Source of the DNA: Barnesiella sp. An55 | GTDB taxonomy: Bacteria; Bacteroidota; Bacteroidia; Bacteroidales; Barnesiellaceae | Direction of reading: 5' to 3' | Assembly: GCF_002161555.1 (NCBI RefSeq) | Contig: NZ_NFHZ01000006.1 | Span: 106,232 to 170,231, forward strand | Length of the DNA: 64,000 nucleotides | Shown: piece by piece, positions 1 through 8,480 of the stretch | Numbering within the stretch: the stretch's first letter is position 1 | Layout: every line of letters begins with the position of its first letter | The notes under the pieces: model-generated | Databases searched by the model: none | Told to the model about the DNA's origin: nothing | The model's input: only the letters and a program-made list of their open reading frames with translations | Made by a program: the position numbers and the translations under genes

Positions 1-2
1 AA

Positions 3-794
3 GTACTCGTATCGGCCGAAGTCAACGGTCGCATCGTAGCCCTGCAGCTTGCCGAGGGCGACCAACTCAAGGCCGGCCAGGAGGTGGGCGTAATCGATTC
101 GGTACAAACCTATCTGCAAAAGAAAGAGCTGGTGCGCAAGAGGGCCAATGCCCAGACCAAACTGGTGGACATTGACCGGCAGCTGGCTTCGCAATATGCC
201 CAGCTCGAAAAACTGCAGGAAGACCACGAACGCTACCAGGCTCTCGAGGCCAAAGATGCCACCACCCGCAAACAGGTGGACGACCTCGTCTCGCAGATTG
301 CCGTCGCCCGTCGTGAGATTGCCGCCAAGAAACAGACCTATGAGCGCAACAATGCCGGCATACGCGAAGAGGTGGCCCTCTACGACGTGCAAATTGCCGA
401 GAAAGACGACCAGCTGGGCAAATGCCGCATCGTGGCCCCCATCGACGGCACGGTTCTGACCAAGTTTGCCGAAGCGGGCGAGCTGGTAACCTCGGGGAAA
501 TCGCTCTTCAAACTGGCCGACATGAATCAGATTTATGTGCGAGCCTACCTCACCACCGCACAACTGGCCGAGGTGAAACTGGGCGACACCCTGCGAGTGA
601 CCATCGAAGATGGCACCGACAAGCCCCGCCAATACAACGGCCATCTGGTGTGGATTGCCGACGAAGCTGAGTTTACCCCCAAGAACATCCAGACCAAAGA
701 CGAACGGGCCGACCTGGTCTATGCCGCCAAAATCGCAATCGAGAACGACGGCTACCTCAAACTGGGCATGTATGCCTACGTACGCTTCCACTAA
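3..794 (+). CDS. HlyD-family periplasmic adaptor subunit, 5' end cut by the window
   Basis: This is the membrane-fusion (adaptor) subunit of an ABC-type efflux or secretion pump; it would bridge the inner-membrane ABC complex and an outer-membrane TolC-like channel. The reading frame is open from base 3, so the start lies left of the window. The first visible residues (VLVSAEVNGRIVALQLAEGD) are one half of the lipoyl-like hairpin. A long alpha-helical coiled coil follows (roughly codons 40-130 of the visible part), then the second lipoyl half (CRIVAPIDGTVLTKFAEAG) and a beta-barrel domain. A GTG at 84 is internal and is not the true start. The stop lies 6 nt before the first ATPase gene, so the five genes to 4707 form one operon like E. 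coli ybhGFSR. Confidence 0.9.
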   Translation, partial: VLVSAEVNGRIVALQLAEGDQLKAGQEVGVIDSVQTYLQKKELVRKRANAQTKLVDIDRQLASQYAQLEKLQEDHERYQALEAKDATTRKQVDDLVSQIAVARREIAAKKQTYERNNAGIREEVALYDVQIAEKDDQLGKCRIVAPIDGTVLTKFAEAGELVTSGKSLFKLADMNQIYVRAYLTTAQLAEVKLGDTLRVTIEDGTDKPRQYNGHLVWIADEAEFTPKNIQTKDERADLVYAAKIAIENDGYLKLGMYAYVRFH

Positions 795-800
795 ACCAAT

Positions 801-1730
801 GTGACCATGGGAGCCATTGAAGTAGAAAATGTAAGCAAACGCTACGGCAACTGCCAGGCGCTGGAGCAAGTCTCGCTCGACATACAGGCCGGTGAGATTT
901 ACGGGCTCATAGGCCCCGACGGTGCCGGCAAGACCACGCTGTTCCGCATCCTGGTAACCCTGCTCCTGCCCGACAACGGCAGTGCCCGCGTCGAGGGGCT
1001 CGACGTCGTGAAGGATTTCATGGCCATCAGACGGCACATCGGCTACATGCCGGGGCGGTTCTCGCTCTACCAGGATCTCACGGTGGCCGAGAATCTCGAC
1101 TTCTTCGCCACCATGTTCGGCACCACGATAACCGAAAATTATGAAAACATCCGGGAGATTTATTCTCAAATAGAGCCCTTCCGTGACCGACGGGCCGGCA
1201 AGCTGTCGGGCGGCATGAAACAGAAGCTGGCCCTCTGCTGCGCCCTGGTACACCGCCCCTCGGTGCTCTTCCTCGACGAACCCACCACGGGTGTCGATGC
1301 CGTGAGCCGCAAAGACTTCTGGAACATGCTTTACCGCATCCGCGAGTCGGGGGTAACCATACTAGTATCGACCCCCTACATGGACGAGGCCTCGCTTTGC
1401 GACCGCATCTCGCTCATCCAAAAGGGGCACCTCATCGAAACGGGCACTCCGGCCGCCATTGTCGCCCAGTATCCGCATCGGCTGTTCGGGGTATCGGGCA
1501 AACCGGCATACCCCCTGTTGAAGTTCCTGCGCCGCTGTCCCGACCTGTTGCGATGTTTCTCGTTCGGGTCGGAGCACCACGTTGCCGTCGAGCCGGGGAC
1601 AATAAGTCCGGAACAGTTGCAGGCCCGTATTCAGGCCGAAGGATTCAGCGACGTGGTCGTGCGGGAAATCGAGCCCAATATCGAAGATTGTTTCATGGAA
1701 CTGGCAAAAGAAGAAAGGCAAGAGTCGTGA
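801..1730 (+). CDS. ABC transporter ATP-binding protein (YbhF-like, first ATPase)
   Basis: Cytoplasmic ATPase that would drive the two ABC-2 permeases downstream. Walker A (GPDGAGKTT), signature (LSGGMKQKL) and Walker B (VLFLDEPTTGVD) are all present in the first 200 residues. About 80 further residues form a C-terminal domain of unknown role. Either the GTG at 801 or the ATG at 807 could be the start; both follow the adaptor stop within 12 nt. The stop codon TGA overlaps the GTG start of the next gene by 4 nt, which indicates translational coupling. The pair of separate ATPases corresponds to the two halves of the fused YbhF or RbbA proteins of enterobacteria. Confidence 0.92.
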   Translation: MTMGAIEVENVSKRYGNCQALEQVSLDIQAGEIYGLIGPDGAGKTTLFRILVTLLLPDNGSARVEGLDVVKDFMAIRRHIGYMPGRFSLYQDLTVAENLDFFATMFGTTITENYENIREIYSQIEPFRDRRAGKLSGGMKQKLALCCALVHRPSVLFLDEPTTGVDAVSRKDFWNMLYRIRESGVTILVSTPYMDEASLCDRISLIQKGHLIETGTPAAIVAQYPHRLFGVSGKPAYPLLKFLRRCPDLLRCFSFGSEHHVAVEPGTISPEQLQARIQAEGFSDVVVREIEPNIEDCFMELAKEERQES

Positions 1731-2470
1731 ACGAAACAGAAAATATTATCATAGTCGATAAGCTCACCAAGAAATTCGGCGACTTTACGGCGGTCGATCA
1801 CATCAGCTTCGAGGTGCACCGGGGCGAAATATTCGGGTTCCTCGGGGCCAATGGAGCCGGCAAGACCACCGCCATGAAGATCTTGTGCGGGCTGAGTCTG
1901 CCCACCTCGGGGGGCGGTACCGTCAACGGGTATGACCTGTGCCGCGAACAGGAGAAAATCAAACGCCACATCGGGTACATGAGTCAGAAATTCTCGCTCT
2001 ATGCCGACCTGAAGGTATGGGAAAACATCCGCCTGTTCGGAGGAATTTACGGACTGAGCGGCAAGCGCATCCGTCAGAAGAGCGACGAGATGCTGCACTA
2101 CCTGAACATGACCGACCTGCGGGACGAACTGGTGGGCGACCTGCCGCTGGGCTGGAAACAGAAACTGGCCTTCAGCATCGCCCTCATTCACCAGCCGGCC
2201 ATCGTCTTTCTCGACGAGCCCACCGGCGGAGTCGATCCCGAAACCCGCCGCCTCTTCTGGGACCTGATTTGCGAAACGGCCGAAGGGGGAACGACGATAT
2301 TTGTCACCACTCACTACATGGACGAGGCCGAGTATTGCGACCGGGTATCGATTATGGTCGATGGAGTCATTGCCGACCTGGACAGCCCCGCAGCACTCAA
2401 GCAGCACTACCAGGCGACCGATATGGACACGGTATTCCGTAAACTGGCCTACCAGGCCAAAAGAGAATAG
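1727..2470 (+). CDS. ABC transporter ATP-binding protein (second ATPase)
   Basis: Second ATPase of the efflux complex, 247 aa when started at the GTG that overlaps the previous stop (GTGA). An upstream extension in the same frame exists but runs antisense-free through the previous gene and has no family similarity that I can see. Walker A is GANGAGKTT and Walker B is IVFLDEPTGGVD. The signature is LPLGWKQKL instead of LSGGxxQ; this LPLGW variant is known in the second half of RbbA/YhiH-type ATPases. It therefore probably pairs asymmetrically with the first ATPase. The next gene starts 8 nt downstream. Confidence 0.92.
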   Translation: MNETENIIIVDKLTKKFGDFTAVDHISFEVHRGEIFGFLGANGAGKTTAMKILCGLSLPTSGGGTVNGYDLCREQEKIKRHIGYMSQKFSLYADLKVWENIRLFGGIYGLSGKRIRQKSDEMLHYLNMTDLRDELVGDLPLGWKQKLAFSIALIHQPAIVFLDEPTGGVDPETRRLFWDLICETAEGGTTIFVTTHYMDEAEYCDRVSIMVDGVIADLDSPAALKQHYQATDMDTVFRKLAYQAKRE

Positions 2471-2478
2471 AAAAGAGT

Positions 2479-3582
2479 ATGAAAGAATTTTTTTCGTTCA
2501 TCAGGAAAGAGTTCCGGCATATATTCCGCGACAGGCGCACCATCCTCATCGTGCTGGTGATGCCCATCGTGCAGATTATCCTGTTTGGCTTTGCCGTCAG
2601 CACCGAGGTACACGATGCCCGGGTCGATATCGTGGGCGATACGGGCGACCCCTCGGTGCGGCAGATGGTCGAGCGCATCGACCGGAATCCCTATCTGAAC
2701 GTAGCCGCCGTCTATGAATCGGTGACCGAGGTTGCCGAACGGTTCCGTGCCGGGAAATCGGATGTGGCGGTCTGTTTCGAGCGCGACTTCGACGAACGAC
2801 TGCACCACTACGGTAAAGCCTCGGTGCGGGTGTTGGGCGACGGGTCGGACCCTAATACGGCCCAAATGATTGTCAATTATGTCAACGGGGTACTCTCCGC
2901 CGTGCAGGGCGACTTGAGTGCGACAGGCGGCCCGCAAATGGCCTCAAGCCCGCATGTACAGTATATGTATAACCCGGCTGTGCTGTCATCCTACAATTTT
3001 GTGCCCGGGGTGATGGGACTCATCCTCATGCTCGTCTGCTCGATGATGACCGCCATCTCGATTGTGCGCGAGAAAGAGAGCGGCACCATGGAGTTGCTGC
3101 TCGTCTCGCCCATCCGTCCCATGGGAGTCATCATCAGCAAGGCCATCCCCTATCTGGCCCTGTCACTGGTCAATCTGGTCACCATCCTGCTGCTATCGCG
3201 TTTCGTGCTGGGGGTACCGCTGCGGGGCAGTCTCTTCCTGCTGTCGGTAGTCTCGGTTCTGTTCATCCTGGCTTCGCTGGGCATCGGGTTGCTCATTTCG
3301 GTCATCTCGTCCACCCAAAAGACAGCTCTGCTCATCTCGGGCATGGGACTCACGATGCCCACGATGATCTTCTCGGGCATCATCTTCCCCTGCGAGAGCA
3401 TGCCGGTGATTCTGCAATACGTCTCGGACATTATCCCGGCCAAGTGGTATATCATCATGGTCAAGAAGGTGATGATCGAGGGGGTGGGCTTCGGCTACAT
3501 CTACCCCGAGTTCCTCATTCTGCTATTGATGACCGTCTTTCTACTGGTCGTAAGTGTAAGGTTATTCAAACGAAGATTATAA
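2479..3582 (+). CDS. ABC-2 type transporter permease (YbhS-like)
   Basis: Inner-membrane permease, 367 aa. It has an N-terminal membrane segment (about residues 20-42), a large extracytoplasmic domain of about 130 residues, and five or so closely spaced hydrophobic helices from about residue 170 to the end. This is the ABC2_membrane_3 layout. The motif EKESGTMELLLVSPI, typical of the cytoplasmic coupling loop of this family, follows the second helix. It forms the transmembrane pore together with the next gene. Substrate is not readable from sequence; related pumps export cationic drugs or other small hydrophobic compounds. Confidence 0.9.
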   Translation: MKEFFSFIRKEFRHIFRDRRTILIVLVMPIVQIILFGFAVSTEVHDARVDIVGDTGDPSVRQMVERIDRNPYLNVAAVYESVTEVAERFRAGKSDVAVCFERDFDERLHHYGKASVRVLGDGSDPNTAQMIVNYVNGVLSAVQGDLSATGGPQMASSPHVQYMYNPAVLSSYNFVPGVMGLILMLVCSMMTAISIVREKESGTMELLLVSPIRPMGVIISKAIPYLALSLVNLVTILLLSRFVLGVPLRGSLFLLSVVSVLFILASLGIGLLISVISSTQKTALLISGMGLTMPTMIFSGIIFPCESMPVILQYVSDIIPAKWYIIMVKKVMIEGVGFGYIYPEFLILLLMTVFLLVVSVRLFKRRL

Positions 3583-3597
3583 ACAGGAGGCATTTCT

Positions 3598-4707
3598 ATG
3601 GTTCTACTCTATTTGCTGGAGAAAGAGTTCAAGCAGTTTTTCAGAGATCCCGGCTTGCCCAAGATGGCTATTGCCTTCCCGGTGCTGATGATGCTGGTAT
3701 TCCCCTTTGCCGTGAGCATGGAGATACGCAACATCAATCTGGTGGTAGTCGATAGCAACCGGTCGGTCGCCTCGTCGAAGCTGATCGAGACCTGCACCGC
3801 CTCGGGCTATTTCAATCTGGTAGCCGTGAGCGACGACCCGGACTGGGCCATGCAACAGATGGACAAGAACCGGGCCGATGCCATACTCACCATCGAGTCG
3901 GACTTCGACCGCTGTCTGGAGCGTGGCGAGGCATTGCCCGTGGGGATAAAGGTCAACACGATTAACGGGACCAAAGGGAGCATCGGGGCTGGGTATCTCA
4001 CCTCGTGCATCCAACGCTACCGGGCCGAGGCTTCGCCCGCCTCCACGGCCTCCCCGACGGCAGGGCCCCAACTCGACGTGTCGGCCAAATACTACTTCAA
4101 CACCTATCTCGACTACAAGAAGTTCATGGTCCCGGCCCTCATCGTCATCGCCATCACGATGCTCACGGGTTTCTTCCCGGCTCTCAATATCGTGAGCGAG
4201 AAAGAGCGGGGCACCATCGAGCAGATAAACGTGACCCCCGTGAACCGAGGCGTCTTTATCCTCTGCAAACTCATTCCCTACTGGCTGGTGGCTTTCTTCG
4301 TACTCACCGCCTGCCTGCTCATAGCCCGATGGGTGTTTGACTACTCGTGTGCAGGCTCGGTGGGTCTGATGTACTTCTTCACCGCCGGCAACATACTGGT
4401 CACCGCCGGGATGGGACTGCTCATCTCCAATTACAGCGAAAATGCGCAACAGGCCATGTTTGTGACCTGGTTTTTCATGATGGTATTCATGCTGGTGAGC
4501 GGTATCTTCACCCCCATTGCCTCGATGCCCGACTGGGCCCAGGCCATTACCTACCTGAATCCCATGCGGTACTATGCCGATGCCATGCGCGGCGTCTATA
4601 TCAAAGGCAGCACCCTGGCCGACGTCTGGAGCGATGCCGCAGGGCTGCTCACCATCGGTACCGTCATGGTCGCGTGGGTCATCCTGAGCTACAAAAAAAC
4701 GACTTGA
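3598..4707 (+). CDS. ABC-2 type transporter permease (YbhR-like)
   Basis: Second membrane subunit of the pump, 369 aa, with the same architecture as its neighbour: one N-terminal helix, a periplasmic domain and five C-terminal helices. The coupling-loop motif EKERGTIEQINVTPV is present. A strong Shine-Dalgarno AGGAGG at 3585-3590 lies 7 nt before the ATG and fixes the start; such perfect sites are rare in this window. It is the last gene of the operon and is followed by a hairpin terminator at 4741-4772. Confidence 0.9.
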   Translation: MVLLYLLEKEFKQFFRDPGLPKMAIAFPVLMMLVFPFAVSMEIRNINLVVVDSNRSVASSKLIETCTASGYFNLVAVSDDPDWAMQQMDKNRADAILTIESDFDRCLERGEALPVGIKVNTINGTKGSIGAGYLTSCIQRYRAEASPASTASPTAGPQLDVSAKYYFNTYLDYKKFMVPALIVIAITMLTGFFPALNIVSEKERGTIEQINVTPVNRGVFILCKLIPYWLVAFFVLTACLLIARWVFDYSCAGSVGLMYFFTAGNILVTAGMGLLISNYSENAQQAMFVTWFFMMVFMLVSGIFTPIASMPDWAQAITYLNPMRYYADAMRGVYIKGSTLADVWSDAAGLLTIGTVMVAWVILSYKKTT

Positions 4708-4740
4708 CAACCACAACCATCCCCGACAGAGGTAAAAAAG

Positions 4741-4772
4741 AAGAGCCCGGTACACGATTGTACCGGGCTCTT
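4741..4772. terminator. Bidirectional hairpin terminator
   Basis: A perfect 14-bp stem (4741-4754 with 4759-4772) closes a CGAT loop between two convergent genes. On the minus strand the stem is followed by a run of T (complement of the A-run at 4735-4740), so it terminates the FKBP transcript well. It also ends the efflux operon from the other side. Confidence 0.85.
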
Positions 4773-4855
4773 GGCCATATGTCGTTTTAACTTTCGACAC
4801 TCTTGCGAGAGAACGACTTTACTCAAAGCCTTCTCTCCGGGTTGTCACCCCCTGC

Positions 4856-5752
4856 TTATTTCAAGATATCCAATACCTCTACTTCGAATACGAGAGTCGA
4901 GTTGGTCGGGATTCTGTCGCCGCCGCCACGAACACCGTAGCCCAGTTCGGCCGGGATATAGAGGATATATTTGCCACCTTTTTGCATCTGCAGCAACCCT
5001 TCGCCAAAACCGGGAACAACACCCATCGGCGAGAAGATAGCGCCCGAGTTGGCATCGAATTGAGTACCATCGATCAACGAGCCTTTATAGGCCACTTTCA
5101 CACGTTGGTTCTTCTGAACCTTTTCGCCCTGGCCCTCTTTAACGACTTTGTAGAGCAGGCCCGATTCGGTTTTTACCACACCCTCTTCTTTGGCTTTCTC
5201 GACCAGGAAGGCATTGCCTTTGGCCAAGTTTTCCTTAGCTTCGGGAGAAGCTGCCAAACGGTCGAGTTCGGCTTTTTCCTTAGCCTCGGCAGCAGCTCTG
5301 AAGATAGAGTCGAGAACATGATTGGCATTCATGGGCGAAATCAACAGCGTAGAGTCACCGGCCAAAGCATCTTTATAAGCCCGAATGAAGGTAGCGATAT
5401 CGATATCAAGACCTGTGCCTTGCTTGATATTCTTCAGCATCTCTTTGGCATAAAGGCCCTGACCCAGACCCAATTCATAGGAACGTTGTGTAGAGTCGGT
5501 CTTCAGAGCAGCAGCAAAACCTTTCATGAACTCATCGGTTTTGATATCCTTGAGTTGCTCATACATACCCGATTTCATAGCGTCACCCAAACGAGCTCCA
5601 TTCGAAACACCCAATGCATAGCTGGCACTGTCGGATGCATTCTCCAGTGTCGTAACAGTTGCACTCTTCAGTGCCGTAACAGTTTTGCTTTCGCACGACG
5701 ACATTGCCGTAAAACCGGCAAGTGCTACAAAAAATAAAATACTTTTTCTCAT
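4856..5752 (-). CDS. FKBP-type peptidyl-prolyl cis-trans isomerase, lipoprotein
   Basis: Proline isomerase that probably assists protein folding in the periplasm, 298 aa. The N-terminus has a lipoprotein signal with the lipid-attached residue at Cys20 (AMSSC). Residues about 40-190 form an FKBP_N dimerization region and about 205-298 an FKBP domain with the usual IDGTQFD, GVVPGFGEGL and ELGYG elements. The layout resembles FkpA or Mip. It is the second gene of a two-gene unit; 18 nt separate it from the cytoplasmic paralogue upstream. Confidence 0.93.
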   Translation of the reverse strand: MRKSILFFVALAGFTAMSSCESKTVTALKSATVTTLENASDSASYALGVSNGARLGDAMKSGMYEQLKDIKTDEFMKGFAAALKTDSTQRSYELGLGQGLYAKEMLKNIKQGTGLDIDIATFIRAYKDALAGDSTLLISPMNANHVLDSIFRAAAEAKEKAELDRLAASPEAKENLAKGNAFLVEKAKEEGVVKTESGLLYKVVKEGQGEKVQKNQRVKVAYKGSLIDGTQFDANSGAIFSPMGVVPGFGEGLLQMQKGGKYILYIPAELGYGVRGGGDRIPTNSTLVFEVEVLDILK

Positions 5753-5770
5753 TGTTTATGAAGTAATTAA

Positions 5771-6355
5771 TTACAATATTTTTATAAGTTCAACTTCAAA
5801 GATAAGGGTTGCATTGGCCGGGATGCTACCACCGGCACCTTGCTCGCCATATGCCAGATCGGAGGGGATGTAGAGTTTCCAGCGAGAACCTTCGGGCATC
5901 AGTTGCAAGGCCTCTACCCAACCGGGAATCACCTGGTTGACTCCAAACACGGCGGGAGTACCCCGCTGTATCGAGCTGTCGAACACTTGCCCGTCGATCA
6001 AGGTGCCATGATAGTGGCATTGTACCTTGTCGGTAGCCTTGGGTCGGCGACCGGTTCCGGCTTTGAGTACCTCATACTGCAAACCACTGGGCAGAACTTC
6101 TACCCCGGGACGTTTGGCATTCTCTGCCAGGAATGCCTCGCCGGCACGCCGGTTCTCCTCGGCAATCTCGTTTTGCAGATTGGTGAAATACTCGTTGATG
6201 ATTTTCTTGGCCTCATCGAAACTTATCTCGGGCTTCTCTTGCTTATATACGGCCTCTACACCTTTGGCAAAATCCTCGACGTTCAACGATTTAATACCCG
6301 AACCCAGGAAATTGTGCCCCATGCTGAGACCCAATGCATAACTCAATTTGTCCAT
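5771..6355 (-). CDS. FKBP-type peptidyl-prolyl cis-trans isomerase, cytoplasmic
   Basis: Prolyl isomerase of 194 aa without a signal peptide, so it is likely cytoplasmic (FklB-like). Residues 1-85 are the FKBP_N helical region starting MDKLSYALGLSMG. Residues about 100-194 form the FKBP domain, with LIDGQVFDSS, VIPGWVEALQLM and LAYGEQGAGG. It is paralogous to the lipoprotein gene 18 nt downstream. The two give one folding factor on each side of the inner membrane. Confidence 0.93.
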   Translation of the reverse strand: MDKLSYALGLSMGHNFLGSGIKSLNVEDFAKGVEAVYKQEKPEISFDEAKKIINEYFTNLQNEIAEENRRAGEAFLAENAKRPGVEVLPSGLQYEVLKAGTGRRPKATDKVQCHYHGTLIDGQVFDSSIQRGTPAVFGVNQVIPGWVEALQLMPEGSRWKLYIPSDLAYGEQGAGGSIPANATLIFEVELIKIL

Positions 6356-6656
6356 TTTCTATTCTATTGTACAATTAGGCAAACCTATTCAAAATATTTG
6401 CGTGGCGAAGATAGGGCTTTTATACTTAATTCGATAAAATCTCCTTAAAAAAAAATATAATTTGCCCCCGAATACAACCATTCAATAGTTTACCAAGACT
6501 TATCTGATAACTATTATAAGATTTCTACAAAACTCTCTTCTGTTATGCCACACTCTTTGATCAAGTTTCCCTCTCAAACCAACAGAAAGATTTTGAGAGC
6601 AATTCTTGTCTAATCCGTTATTTTATTCTATTTTTACTTTATTATTCACTTCCGAC
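6356..6656. other. AT-rich divergent intergenic region with one -7 box
   Basis: About 300 bases between the FKBP pair and the acyltransferase gene, clearly richer in A and T than the flanks. On the minus strand TAGGTTTG (complement of 6380-6387) matches the Bacteroidales -7 box TAnnTTTG, with a leader of about 18 nt to the FKBP start. I see no matching TTTG 19-21 nt upstream. No RNA gene or convincing ORF was found. Confidence 0.45.
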
Positions 6657-7700
6657 ATGCAAGAGAACAAACCTCTGTTCATAACCCGACGTAACAACAT
6701 GGATCTTGTGAGATACTATCTTGCATTATCGGTTCTCATTGCCCATTTTAATTACTTAACCGGATTCGAGATACCCTGGCCCACAAACAGTTTTACCGGA
6801 GTAGGTGGATTTTTTGCCCTCAGCGGATTCCTTGTATTTGGAAGTTTTCTAAAAAAAAGAAGTGTAAAAATATACTTGGAGCGACGAGCCAGAAGAATTC
6901 TTCCTCCCTATTTTTTTATTGTACTACTCTGTTCCATAGGCTTAGTCGTCATATCCGACCGATCTATTCTCGATTATTTCCAATCGAGTCAATGGCTAAA
7001 GTACACACTCGCCAACCTCTCCTTTTTAAATTTTATCGAGCCCTGTTTACCCGGGGTTTTCTCGGGGAATGTGACTCAAGCCGTAAACGGTTCGTTATGG
7101 ACGATGAAAATTGAATGGCTATTATATCTATCTGTTCCAATAGTTTTTTGGTGCTATACACGTTTCAAATGGAATAAGACCTTTGTTTTTATCTCTATTT
7201 ACTTGTTATCGGTTATATACCGTTTAACTTTTCTATTTCTCTTTCAGTCCACCGGACAAGAAATATATAACATCTTATCTCGACAGATTTTTGGGCAATT
7301 GATGTTTTTTTACTCTGGAGTCCTCATCTATTTCCATTTCGACAAATTCATGAAATATCGCTGGCATATATTTTTCATAGCGTTCATATTAGTCGGGTTA
7401 CGAGAATATATACCTTTCTACTCTTTCACAATAGGCCCCCTAATAGTAGCTTCATTAGTGCTTTTTTTCTCCATGGTAGGGAAATGGGGGCATTTTTTCA
7501 GCCGAATAGATAATGTATCGTATGATATGTACCTATTCCATTTCCCGGTCATTCAACTGGCGGTTCACTTGGGTGTATGCCACTATGGGCCAGGAGTGGC
7601 TTTTACTGTCGTACTGGTTACGACGGTTCTCCTCTCCATACTGTCATGGAGTTGTATTGGGAAAAGATTCATGTACAAACCTAAAATATCACAACAATGA
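6657..7700 (+). CDS. Membrane O-acyltransferase, acyltransferase-3 family
   Basis: Integral membrane acyltransferase, 347 aa, that would transfer an acyl group to an extracytoplasmic sugar or lipid (OafA/YrhL type). About ten hydrophobic helices are visible. Family landmarks are Arg19 and His30 in the first helix region (DLVRYYLALSVLIAH), the FFALSGFLVFGSF segment and the RRARRILPPYF loop. The ATG at 6657 is preferred over a TTG at 6606; an ATG at 6699 is also possible. The base composition is visibly more AT-rich than neighbouring genes, which suggests transfer. Its stop overlaps the Sir2 start (ATGA), so the two are co-translated. Confidence 0.88.
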   Translation: MQENKPLFITRRNNMDLVRYYLALSVLIAHFNYLTGFEIPWPTNSFTGVGGFFALSGFLVFGSFLKKRSVKIYLERRARRILPPYFFIVLLCSIGLVVISDRSILDYFQSSQWLKYTLANLSFLNFIEPCLPGVFSGNVTQAVNGSLWTMKIEWLLYLSVPIVFWCYTRFKWNKTFVFISIYLLSVIYRLTFLFLFQSTGQEIYNILSRQIFGQLMFFYSGVLIYFHFDKFMKYRWHIFFIAFILVGLREYIPFYSFTIGPLIVASLVLFFSMVGKWGHFFSRIDNVSYDMYLFHFPVIQLAVHLGVCHYGPGVAFTVVLVTTVLLSILSWSCIGKRFMYKPKISQQ

Positions 7701-8395
7701 AAAAGAAACTGGTTGTACTCACCGGCGCGGGCATGAGCGTAGAGAGCGGGCTCTCTACCTTCCGCGGCAGCGGCGGCCTGTGGGACCGCTATCCCGTAGA
7801 AGATGTGGCTACCCCCGAGGGGTGGGAACGGAATCCTGCTTTGGTGCAGGGGTTCTACAACAAACGGCGCAAAGAGTTGCTCACCGTAGAGCCTAACGCA
7901 GGACATAAGGGTCTTGCCGAACTCGAGAAAGACTACGACGTGACCATCATTACCCAGAATGTCGATAACCTGCACGAGCGGGCCGGCAGTACGCATGTCA
8001 TTCATCTGCATGGCGAGCTCACCAAAGTCCGCTCGGTCAAGGACGAAAGCCGGGTCTATGAACTCACCCCCGACCAGTACGAACTGGCTCCCGATGCCAC
8101 CGACTCGCATGGCGACCGGCTGAGGCCGCACATCGTGTGGTTTGGCGAGGCCGTTCCCATGATCGAACCGGCCATCCACATTACCGAAGAGGCCGACATC
8201 TTCGTGGTGATAGGTACCTCGCTCAACGTCTATCCCGCCGCCGGTCTGCTCGGCTATGTGCGCCCCCAAGTCCCCATCTACCTCATCGACCCCAAAGAGG
8301 TGAGGGTGCCGGGCAACCGTCACGTGCATGTGATTCAAAAGGGTGCCTCGGAGGGAGTAGCCGAGCTCATCAAACTCTTGCACCAAAAACAATAA
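7697..8395 (+). CDS. cobB: Sir2-family NAD-dependent protein deacylase lacking zinc cysteines
   Basis: NAD-dependent lysine deacylase, 232 aa, cytoplasmic. The NAD site GAGMSVESG (10-18), TQNVDN (86-91) and the catalytic His105 (HLHG) are intact. Tyr54 and Arg57 (FYNKRR) match the acyl-binding Tyr-x-x-Arg of E. coli CobB and SIRT5, which favours desuccinylation or demalonylation as well as deacetylation. The four zinc-binding cysteines usual between the catalytic His and the second Rossmann half are absent. The protein contains no cysteine at all. The gene overlaps the acyltransferase stop by 4 nt. Confidence 0.92.
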   Translation: MKKKLVVLTGAGMSVESGLSTFRGSGGLWDRYPVEDVATPEGWERNPALVQGFYNKRRKELLTVEPNAGHKGLAELEKDYDVTIITQNVDNLHERAGSTHVIHLHGELTKVRSVKDESRVYELTPDQYELAPDATDSHGDRLRPHIVWFGEAVPMIEPAIHITEEADIFVVIGTSLNVYPAAGLLGYVRPQVPIYLIDPKEVRVPGNRHVHVIQKGASEGVAELIKLLHQKQ

Positions 8396-8420
8396 CGACC
8401 ATCTGTCCCCAATTCCATAA

Positions 8421-8460
8421 ACAGGCAGCCCGTGGAGAGTTTTCTCCACGGGCTGCCTGT
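8421..8460. terminator. Bidirectional hairpin terminator
   Basis: A perfect 18-bp stem (8421-8438 with 8443-8460) with a GTTT loop lies between the convergent Sir2 and Na/Pi transporter genes. AT-rich sequence follows on both sides, so it can stop both transcripts. Confidence 0.8.
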
Positions 8461-8480
8461 TATAAATATCATCTTTTCTT

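Noticed and set aside
1397..1726. 110-codon upstream extension of the second ABC ATPase
   Set aside because: It lies wholly within the first ATPase in another frame. The GTG at 1727 gives a normal N-terminus for the family.
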